64,000 bases of DNA from Pseudomonas azotoformans. Its GTDB lineage: Bacteria > Pseudomonadota > Gammaproteobacteria > Pseudomonadales > Pseudomonadaceae. The stretch lies in contig NZ_CP014546.1 in NCBI RefSeq assembly GCF_001579805.1, forward strand, positions 5,084,001-5,148,000, in the 5' to 3' direction. Numbering within the stretch: position 1 is the stretch's first letter; each line of letters starts with the position of its first letter. The position numbers and the translations under genes were made by a program. The notes under the pieces were generated by a model that was given only the letters and a program-made list of their open reading frames with translations, had not been told where the DNA came from and searched no databases. Positions 57,464 to 64,000 of this stretch are shown one piece after another.

Positions 57464-59662
57464 TCAGTTTGTGGTGATATTGGCCCGCGCCGCATGCAGC
57501 TTCTTGTAGCTGTCAATCAAGCGCAAATGCCGGTCCAGCCCTTCCAGCTTCATGCTGGTCGGCGTCAAGCCATAGAAACGCACATCACCCTGCACCGAGC
57601 CAATCACCGCATCCATCCGCTCATTACCAAACATGCGACGGAAGTTGGCTTCGTAGTCGGCCAGTTCCAGGTCGTCGTCCAACTCCATCTCCAGCACCGC
57701 ATTCATCGCCTGGTAGAACAGGCCACGTTCAGCAGTGTTGTCGTTGTACTGCAGGAACATCTCCACGCACTCCTTGGCCTCTTCATATTGCTGCAAGGCC
57801 AGGAAGATCAGCAGTTTCAACTCCAGGATGGTCAGTTGACCCCAGGCGGTGTTGTCATCGAACTCGATGCCGATCAGGGTGGTGATATCGGTGTAGTCGT
57901 CAAGCTCGCTTTCGATCAGGCGCTCGACCAAGGCTTGCAACGCTTCCTCGTCGAGGCGGTGCAGGTTGAGAATGTCCTCGCGGAAAAACAGCGCCTTGTT
58001 GGTGTTGTCCCAGATCAGGTCGTCCACCGGGTAGATTTCCGAATAATCCGGTACCAGGATGCGACACGCAGTGGCGCCGAGGTGTTCGTACACGGCCATG
58101 TAGGACTCTTTACCCATACCCTCCAGAATGCCGAACAAGGTCGCGGCTTCCTGGGCATTGGAGTCTTCGCCTTCGCCTGAGAAGTCCCACTCGACAAACT
58201 CGTAGTCCGACTGCGAACTGAAGAAGCGCCACGACACAACGCCGCTTGAGTCGATGAAGTGCTCGACGAAGTTATTCGGCTCGGTCACCGCCTGACCTTC
58301 GAAGGTCGGCTGCGGCAAATCGTTTAGGCCCTCGAAACTGCGACCTTGCAACAGCTCGGTGAGACTGCGCTCCAGCGCCACTTCCAGGCTTGGGTGCGCG
58401 CCGAACGAGGCGAACACACCGCCGGTGCGCGGGTTCATCAGGGTCACGCACATCACAGGGAATTCGCCGCCCAGGGACGCGTCTTTCACCAGTACGGGAA
58501 AGCCTTGGGCTTCGAGGCCCTGGATACCGGCGAGAATGCCAGGGTACTTGGCCAACACCTCGGCCGGTACGTCCGGCAACGCGAACTCGCCTTCGATGAT
58601 TTCACGCTTCACGGCGCGCTCGAAGATCTCCGACAGGCACTGCACCTGGGCTTCGGCCAAGGTGTTGCCGGCGCTCATGCCGTTGCTGAGGTAGAGGTTT
58701 TCGATCAGGTTGGACGGGAAGTACACCACCTCATCGTCCGATTGGCGCACGAACGGCAGCGAAACAATGCCACGTTCTTCATTGCCGGAGTTGGTGTCGA
58801 ACAGGTGCGAGCCGCGCAGTTCACCCTCGCGGTTGTAGACCTTCAGGCAGTAGGCGTCGAGGATTTCACCAGGCAACTCGTCGTTGGGGCCTGGCTGGAA
58901 CCAGCGCTCATCCGGGTAATGCACAAACGGTGCATTGGCCAGTTCCTCACCCCAGAACTGATCGTTGTAGAAAAAGTTGCAGTTGAGCCGTTCGATGAAC
59001 TCACCGAGTGCCGACGCCAGGGCGCCCTCTTTGGTCGCGCCCTTGCCGTTGGTGAAGCACATCGGAGAATGCGCATCGCGGATATGCAGCGACCACACGT
59101 TGGGCACGATATTGCGCCACGACGCGATTTCAATCTTCATGCCCAGGCCGGCCAGGATGCCGGACATGTTGGCGATGGTCTGCTCCAGCGGCAGGTCCTT
59201 GCCAGCGATATAGGTGCCGCCCTCGGAGGTGGAATTGGGCATCAACAAAGCCTGGGCGTCGGCGTCCAGGTTTTCGACTTCTTCGATGACGAACTCAGGC
59301 CCGGCCTGCACCACTTTCTTGACGGTGCAACGGTCGATGGAACGCAGGATGCCTTGGCGGTCCTTGTCGGAGATGTCCGCCGGCAGCTCGACCTGGATCT
59401 TGAAGATCTGGTTATAGCGGTTTTCCGGGTCGACGATGTTGTTCTGCGACAGGCGAATATTCTCGGTGGGGATATTGCGCGTCTGGCAGTACAACTTCAC
59501 GAAGTACGCCGCGCACAACGCCGACGACGCCAGGAAGTAATCGAACGGCCCCGGTGCCGAGCCATCGCCTTTGTAGCGGATGGGCTGGTCGGCAATCACC
59601 GTGAAGTCGTCGAACTTGGCTTCAAGCCGGAGGTTGTCGAGAAAGTTGACCTTGATTTCCAT
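57464..59662 (-). CDS. ycaO: OsmC-YcaO fusion protein with C-terminal helical repeat domain
   Basis: A 732-residue protein of three parts. Residues 1-135 are OsmC-like (GDGSAPGPFDYFLASSALCAAYFVKLY with the reactive Cys). Residues about 155-545 are the YcaO ATP-dependent cyclodehydratase fold, with TKEGALASALGEFIERL, LSEIFERAVKREIIEGE and GAHPSLEVALERSLTELLQ, the acidic ATP/Mg sites. The rest is helical, TPR-like. E. coli YcaO, which helps RimO methylthiolate ribosomal protein S12, has the last two parts but no OsmC domain. The fusion is widespread in pseudomonads. The gene is alone on its strand. Confidence 0.9.
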   Translation of the reverse strand: MEIKVNFLDNLRLEAKFDDFTVIADQPIRYKGDGSAPGPFDYFLASSALCAAYFVKLYCQTRNIPTENIRLSQNNIVDPENRYNQIFKIQVELPADISDKDRQGILRSIDRCTVKKVVQAGPEFVIEEVENLDADAQALLMPNSTSEGGTYIAGKDLPLEQTIANMSGILAGLGMKIEIASWRNIVPNVWSLHIRDAHSPMCFTNGKGATKEGALASALGEFIERLNCNFFYNDQFWGEELANAPFVHYPDERWFQPGPNDELPGEILDAYCLKVYNREGELRGSHLFDTNSGNEERGIVSLPFVRQSDDEVVYFPSNLIENLYLSNGMSAGNTLAEAQVQCLSEIFERAVKREIIEGEFALPDVPAEVLAKYPGILAGIQGLEAQGFPVLVKDASLGGEFPVMCVTLMNPRTGGVFASFGAHPSLEVALERSLTELLQGRSFEGLNDLPQPTFEGQAVTEPNNFVEHFIDSSGVVSWRFFSSQSDYEFVEWDFSGEGEDSNAQEAATLFGILEGMGKESYMAVYEHLGATACRILVPDYSEIYPVDDLIWDNTNKALFFREDILNLHRLDEEALQALVERLIESELDDYTDITTLIGIEFDDNTAWGQLTILELKLLIFLALQQYEEAKECVEMFLQYNDNTAERGLFYQAMNAVLEMELDDDLELADYEANFRRMFGNERMDAVIGSVQGDVRFYGLTPTSMKLEGLDRHLRLIDSYKKLHAARANITTN

Positions 59663-59824
59663 GGGGGCACACCAGAATAACGGCTAAACAAAAATGGCCG
59701 CCATTATGAGGGGTTTCACCGGGAAGTTTCAGGCTTTTGACCAGTGGCTGGCGAATTGGCCAATGTGGATTAACCTTTTCGCAGATGGCGCCGATGGACT
59801 GTGGGCAACCAGGGAGTAGTCGGA

Positions 59825-61390
59825 ATGCGCAATAACCAGCCCGTAACACAGCGTGAGATTTCCCTCGCGCCTTCGCAAAAACTCATCTCCGCCACGGATG
59901 TCCGAGGTGTCATCACTTACTGCAACGATGCCTTTGTCGACATCAGCGGCTTTGAACGCGCCGATTTGATTGGCGCCCCGCAGAACATCGTGCGTCACCC
60001 CGATGTGCCCCCCGCCGTGTTTGCGCACATGTGGAGTGCACTCAAGCAAGGCCTGCCCTGGATGGGCATCGTCAAGAACCGCTCGAAAAACGGCGACCAT
60101 TATTGGGTCAACGCCTACGTCACCCCCATATTCGATGGCAGCAAAGTAGTGGGTTTCGAGTCTGTGCGGGTCAAGCCCACGACCGATGAGATCCGTCGGG
60201 CCCAGGCCTTGTATCGGCGTATCAGCCAGGGCAAGCCGGGCGTTCCACGCCAGGACGCCTGGCTGCCGGCCGCCATCAGCTGCGTGCCGTACGTGGCAAC
60301 CGGGCTTGTCGGCAGCTTCGCCGGTATCTTCCTGAGTGCGCCCGTCGCCGTTGCTGTGGCCGTTGCAGTTGCAGTACCGGTGGGCGTGCTCTGCTCGCAC
60401 TGGCGTCAAGGCAGCACAATACGCCTGTTGCAGGGTGTGGAGCCCTCGACCTCGGATGCGTTGATCGCGCAGATGTACAGCGACGCCAGCGGGCCACAGG
60501 CACGTCTGGAAACGGCGTTTCTCAGCCAGAACGCACGCCTGAAAACCTGCCTCACCCGCCTGCAAGACAGCGCCGAGCAACTGAGCGCCCTGGCCGGGCA
60601 ATCCGATCAGTTGGCCACCGCCAGCTCCAAGGGCCTGGACCGCCAGCGCGTCGAAACTGAACAGGTCTCGGCCGCTGTCAACCAGATGGCCGCCACCACC
60701 CAGGAAGTCGCCAGCCATGTGCAACGCACCGCCGACGCCACCCAGCAGGCCAACGTCCTGACCGGGCGCGGCCGCGAAGTGGCACGCGACACCCGTGAGG
60801 CGATTGAGCGCCTGTCTGCGGTGGTCAGCGAAACCGGCGCTACCGTGGCGCAACTGGCCAAGGACAGCGACGAAATCGGCAGCGTGGTGGACGTGATCAA
60901 AGGCATTGCCGACCAGACCAACCTGCTGGCCCTCAACGCCGCCATCGAAGCAGCGCGTGCCGGCGAGCAAGGCCGTGGTTTTGCCGTGGTGGCCGACGAA
61001 GTGCGGCAACTGGCACAACGCACGTCCCAGTCAACCACCCAGATCCACGGGTTGATCACTCAACTGCAAGCGTCCTCCAACAATGCCGTGCAAAGTATGG
61101 AACACGGCCAACGCCAGGCCCAGGAAGGCGTGGCCTGGGTGCTGGAGGCGGACCAGGCGCTGGTCGGCATCAGCGAAGCGGTGTCCCATATCACTGACAT
61201 GACCACCCAGATCGCCGCCGCCACCGAGGAACAGAGCGCGGTCGCCGAGGAAATCAGCCGAAACATCACCACCATCGCCGAACTGGCTGACCAGACGTCG
61301 ATACAAGCCCATCAATCCACGGACCTGAGCAAGGAGCTGACGAACACCGCATCTACCCAATACGCGTTGGTGGAGCGATTCAATCGCTGA
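59825..61390 (+). CDS. Aer-like PAS-domain chemoreceptor (energy taxis)
   Basis: A 521-residue receptor of the Aer layout. Residues 10-120 are a PAS domain ([22 protein letters not shown] in parts, [29 protein letters not shown]) that in Aer binds FAD and reads redox state. A hydrophobic hairpin of about 150-190, including a low-complexity [10 protein letters not shown] run, anchors it with no periplasmic domain. The signalling tip is at about 360-400. The start at 59825 is the last ATG before the family N-terminus; ribosome site GGGAGTAG. Single gene; paralogues of Aer are common in pseudomonads. Confidence 0.9.
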   Translation: MRNNQPVTQREISLAPSQKLISATDVRGVITYCNDAFVDISGFERADLIGAPQNIVRHPDVPPAVFAHMWSALKQGLPWMGIVKNRSKNGDHYWVNAYVTPIFDGSKVVGFESVRVKPTTDEIRRAQALYRRISQGKPGVPRQDAWLPAAISCVPYVATGLVGSFAGIFLSAPVAVAVAVAVAVPVGVLCSHWRQGSTIRLLQGVEPSTSDALIAQMYSDASGPQARLETAFLSQNARLKTCLTRLQDSAEQLSALAGQSDQLATASSKGLDRQRVETEQVSAAVNQMAATTQEVASHVQRTADATQQANVLTGRGREVARDTREAIERLSAVVSETGATVAQLAKDSDEIGSVVDVIKGIADQTNLLALNAAIEAARAGEQGRGFAVVADEVRQLAQRTSQSTTQIHGLITQLQASSNNAVQSMEHGQRQAQEGVAWVLEADQALVGISEAVSHITDMTTQIAAATEEQSAVAEEISRNITTIAELADQTSIQAHQSTDLSKELTNTASTQYALVERFNR

Positions 61391-61460
61391 TACCCCCTAA
61401 GCAGGTTCGCCTCTTTGCGGGGCGACCCGGCTTGGGTTAACGTTCTCCCACGCCCCTTGC

Positions 61461-62093
61461 ATGAATCCCCCCATGTCCATCACCGACAACCTCCTCGCCT
61501 TCACCTTCGCCGCCACGCTGCTGACGCTCACGCCCGGCCTTGATACGGCGCTGGTACTCAGGACCGCCACGGTGGAAGGCAAGCGCCAGGCGTTGCAAGC
61601 CACGTTGGGGATCAACGCGGGTTGCCTGTTGTGGGGCGCGGCGGTTGCCTTTGGCCTGGGTGCGTTGATTGCGGTGTCGGAAGTCGCCTTCAACCTGCTC
61701 AAGTACTGCGGCGCCGCGTACCTGGCCTGGCTGGGCTTGAACATGTTGCTGCGTCCACGTCGCTCATTGGCGAGCGCCGAGGTGCAGGGCAAACCTGCCG
61801 GCAACTGGTTTATCAAAGGCATGCTGGGCAACGTGCTCAACCCCAAGGTGGGGATTTTCTACGTGTCGTTCCTGCCGCAATTCATCCCCCAGGGTCAGCC
61901 GTTGATCCTCTGGACGTTCGGTCTGGTCAGTATCCACGTGCTGCTTGGCGTGATCTGGGCACTGGTGCTGATCGGTGCTACGCAGTCGCTTTCCGGCTTC
62001 CTGCGCCGCGAAAAGGTCATCCAGTGGATGGACCGCACCACCGGCCTGATCTTTGTGTTGTTCGCTGCACGGCTGGCGTTCAGCAAGCGTTGA
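61461..62093 (+). CDS. LysE family amino acid exporter
   Basis: A 210-residue inner-membrane protein of about six hydrophobic segments. LLAFTFAATLLTLTPGLDTALVLRTATV holds the LysE signature with T-PG-D, and GMLGNVLNPKVGIFYVSFLPQFI the second block. It exports amino acids or homoserine lactone-like compounds. No strong ribosome site is visible, and a second in-frame ATG 4 codons on is an equal candidate start. The 3' end overlaps the convergent MFS gene by 14 nt. Confidence 0.88.
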   Translation: MNPPMSITDNLLAFTFAATLLTLTPGLDTALVLRTATVEGKRQALQATLGINAGCLLWGAAVAFGLGALIAVSEVAFNLLKYCGAAYLAWLGLNMLLRPRRSLASAEVQGKPAGNWFIKGMLGNVLNPKVGIFYVSFLPQFIPQGQPLILWTFGLVSIHVLLGVIWALVLIGATQSLSGFLRREKVIQWMDRTTGLIFVLFAARLAFSKR

Positions 62094-63258
62094 GCAGCGG
62101 CTTTCTCGTCAGCAACGCCCAAGCGACCACCCCCGACAGCGCCACCGCGACCGCGCCTGCCAAATACACCGACGCCACCCCTGCCGCCCCAGCCAAAGCC
62201 CCAGCCAATGGGCTGGCGATGCCCAGGGAAATATCCAGGAACGCCACATAGGCCCCCATCGCCAACCCACGGGTGTGCGGCGGCGCGCGCTTGATCGCTT
62301 CCACTCCAAACCCCGGAAACGCCAGCGAATAACCAAAGCCCGTAAATGCCGCGCCCAGGTATGCCATCAACGGATCATTCGCGCCCCAGATCAACAACTG
62401 CCCCGCCGCCTCGATCAGCACGCAGACCAGCGCCACCTTCGCACCGCCGAGCTTGTCCGGCAGATGCCCGAAGAAAATCCGCGCACCGATAAACGCCAGC
62501 CCGAACGCGGTAAACGCAAACGACGCATTGCCCCAATCCTTGGACGCAAACAGCAGCGCGACAAAGGCAGCAATCACGCCAGAGCCGATGCTGGAAAATG
62601 CCAGCCCCAAGCCCGGCAGCCAGACCGCCCCGAGTACCGAGTAGAACGACGTACGCCGCTGACTGGTCGGTGCAACGCCCTTCGCACCGATCACGACGCC
62701 AACCGCCAACAACGGCATGATCAAGCTGGCAATGGACAGCCCACTGAACCCCCATTGGTTGTTGATTGCCACACCCAACGGCGCACCCAGCGCGAAGGCG
62801 ACGTAAATCGCGATACCGATCCAGGCCATCACCTTACCGGTATTCTGTGGCCCTACCCGCCCCATGCCCCAGCCCATGGAGCCGGTGATGACCAGGCTTT
62901 CGCCCAGCGCCAACACCACACGCCCGGCCAGCAGCAACCAAACCGACAGCACCGGCGAATCGACAAACGCCAGCGAAACCAGGTACAGCAGCCCCGAACT
63001 GGCCGCCACCAGCATGCCCAGCAACATAGCGCGCTTGGGGCCACGCATATCAGCAAAGTTGCCGGCCCAAGCCCGCGACAGCAACGCTGCCGCGAACTGC
63101 GCGCCAATCACCACGCCCACCACCAGCGTGCCCATGCCCAATGTCTGATTCAGGTGCAAAGGCAACACGGGCAACTGCATGCCGATAATCAGGAAACCGA
63201 CGAACACCGCCAACGTAATCGGCAACATACTCATCAGCACGGTTCTGTGTTGTGTCAT
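62080..63258 (-). CDS. MFS transporter (YfcJ/arabinose-efflux-like)
   Basis: A 392-residue, 12-segment membrane protein from the ATG at 63258, which has GGAGAG 7 nt upstream and gives MTQHRTVLMSMLPITLAVFVG. AGNFADMRGPKRAMLLGML is motif A; LGESLVITGSMGWGMGRVGPQNTGKVMAWIG the segment 4-5 region typical of YfcJ/YhhS-like exporters. Upstream on the same strand is the SDR gene, only 13 bp away, so the two form an operon. Substrate unknown. Confidence 0.88.
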   Translation of the reverse strand: MTQHRTVLMSMLPITLAVFVGFLIIGMQLPVLPLHLNQTLGMGTLVVGVVIGAQFAAALLSRAWAGNFADMRGPKRAMLLGMLVAASSGLLYLVSLAFVDSPVLSVWLLLAGRVVLALGESLVITGSMGWGMGRVGPQNTGKVMAWIGIAIYVAFALGAPLGVAINNQWGFSGLSIASLIMPLLAVGVVIGAKGVAPTSQRRTSFYSVLGAVWLPGLGLAFSSIGSGVIAAFVALLFASKDWGNASFAFTAFGLAFIGARIFFGHLPDKLGGAKVALVCVLIEAAGQLLIWGANDPLMAYLGAAFTGFGYSLAFPGFGVEAIKRAPPHTRGLAMGAYVAFLDISLGIASPLAGALAGAAGVASVYLAGAVAVALSGVVAWALLTRKPLLNAC

Positions 63259-63271
63259 CAAAACTCTCCGC

Positions 63272-64000
63272 TCAGCGCCTGAAGTAATCGGCTTGATCAA
63301 GGTCTGCCAACAAGCTTGGGCCCGTTGGTGTCCACCGCAGCCGCTCGCGGGTCTGCTCACTGGAAACGGCCATATCAGCGCCGGCCATATTGGCGAACCA
63401 GCCAAAATGTTCGCGTGGTCGGGATTCAACCGGCATGCCCAGTCGCCGTCCGATCACCTCGGCAATCGCCTTGAATGGCACCGCCTGGTCCGCGACTGCG
63501 TGATACGCAGGCTGGCTAAGGTCATCATCCAGCACCCGGCGATAGACCCGCGCCGCGTCGGTGCGGTACACCCCCGACCAGCAGTTCTGCCCGTCGCCGA
63601 TATACGCCGACACGCCAGTCTCGCGGGCCAGGCGGATCAGGATCGGCAAGAAACCGTGGTCGCCCACGCCATGCACCGAAGGCGCCAGGCGCACCGTTGC
63701 CGCCCGCACGCCGCGTGCAGCCAGCGCCCTCGCGGCGGCTTCGGACTGGCGTGGCGATGCGGCATTAGGCAGGTCTGCCTCGACCGCACCGCATGGCAGG
63801 CCGGACAAACCCGAAGTGACGATCAGCGGCGTGTCCGAACCTCTCAACACCGACTCGAACGCCTCGATCACCCGGCGGTCCTGCTCGCAGTTTTCGATAA
63901 AGCGCGAGAAGTCGTGATTGAACGCGGTGTGAATCACCGCATCCGCCGTCCAGGCGGCGCGGCGCAAGGTGTCCAAGTCATCCAGGGTGCCGCGCAGCAC
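63272..64000 (-). CDS. Extended SDR family NAD-dependent epimerase-like protein, N-terminus outside window
   Basis: The last 242 codons of a gene entering from the right edge. The visible part starts inside the Rossmann domain with RGTLDDLDTLRRAAWTADAVIHTAF, so the glycine-rich NAD loop is missing. VTSGLSG and RQSEAAARALAARGVRAATVRL occupy the Ser and Tyr-x-x-x-Lys region, but the Tyr and Lys are not in their usual form (reads S-E-A-A-A), an atypical SDR as in many NmrA- or isoflavone-reductase-like proteins. SVHGVGDHGFLP is an NAD-epimerase loop. It is upstream of the MFS gene in the same operon. Confidence 0.8.
   Translation of the reverse strand: MLRGTLDDLDTLRRAAWTADAVIHTAFNHDFSRFIENCEQDRRVIEAFESVLRGSDTPLIVTSGLSGLPCGAVEADLPNAASPRQSEAAARALAARGVRAATVRLAPSVHGVGDHGFLPILIRLARETGVSAYIGDGQNCWSGVYRTDAARVYRRVLDDDLSQPAYHAVADQAVPFKAIAEVIGRRLGMPVESRPREHFGWFANMAGADMAVSSEQTRERLRWTPTGPSLLADLDQADYFRR

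Noticed and set aside
60345..60384. Simple repeat encoding [10 protein letters not shown] in the Aer-like protein
   Set aside because: Codons vary, so it is not a DNA repeat; it is simply a small-residue membrane helix.
1..64000. CRISPR arrays, tRNA or rRNA genes, insertion sequences, prophage, integrative element borders
   Set aside because: No regular direct-repeat arrays, no cloverleaf seen, no transposase, integrase or phage structural motifs; base composition is even apart from short control regions.

Overview
The window looks like a chromosomal segment of a fluorescent Pseudomonas (P. fluorescens group). The reasons are high GC with strong third-position bias, the gene order glgA-treZ-malQ-treY-DUF2934-glgX as in P. 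aeruginosa, several chemoreceptors and LysR regulators, and REP palindromes with the GAGCGGGCTTGCCCCGC type core. I see no rRNA, tRNA, CRISPR array, phage or insertion sequence. It is core plus ordinary accessory chromosome, cut through an AraC regulator at the left edge and an SDR epimerase at the right edge.

Layout. 1-7.9 kb: AraC tail, LysR with divergent aldo/keto reductase, a dCache chemoreceptor, an SRPBCC protein, a DUF411 metal-binding protein, a YqaA-type membrane protein, a secreted alpha/beta hydrolase and a D-2-hydroxyacid dehydrogenase. 7.9-8.46 kb: a regulatory region with a nested REP pair, an AT-rich stretch with two short perfect dyads, a good sigma-54 promoter, and a leader with two hairpins, the first showing an RsmA/CsrA-like AGGATGT in its loop. 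8.47-19.17 kb: the alpha-glucan/trehalose operon. GlgA extends glucan, MalQ and GlgX remodel it, TreY turns chain ends into maltooligosyltrehalose and TreZ releases trehalose. 19.18-22.18 kb: four genes coupled to glgX (1-nt gap, then ATGA overlaps): a degenerate acyl-CoA dehydrogenase homologue, a PIG-L deacetylase, a NodS-like methyltransferase and a family 2 glycosyltransferase. A second PIG-L protein follows at 22.36 kb. It keeps the metal ligands but has lost two catalytic residues. This cassette and its paralogue are the best candidate for an undescribed pathway here.

23.4-33.4 kb: an autotransporter, an epoxide-hydrolase-like protein, an amino acid permease with an acetylpolyamine amidohydrolase and divergent Lrp regulator, a CPBP membrane protease, and a TonB-dependent siderophore receptor behind a Fur-like operator. 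33.5-46.5 kb: a chemoreceptor with a His-rich multi-span sensor, TauE/SafE with divergent MocR regulator, a 2OG-Fe oxygenase, two MFS transporters, DCC/DoxX pair, saccharopine-dehydrogenase-like protein, two LysR regulators, isochorismatase-like hydrolase and a ProC-like protein. 46.5-54.7 kb: a frameshifted VOC gene, lipoproteins, a P-loop protein without the Walker lysine, LysE exporter, SnoaL-like and PhnB-like proteins, a GDSL hydrolase, a DapA-family aldolase and a lipoprotein hydrolase. 54.8-64 kb: the reverse transsulfuration pair (cystathionine beta-synthase, cystathionine gamma-lyase), an OsmC-YcaO fusion, an Aer-like receptor, a LysE exporter, an MFS transporter and the partial SDR protein.

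A recurrent architectural trait is tail-to-tail overlap: seven convergent gene pairs overlap at their 3' ends by 4 to 47 nt. All functional calls rest on motifs read by eye; no database search was run.
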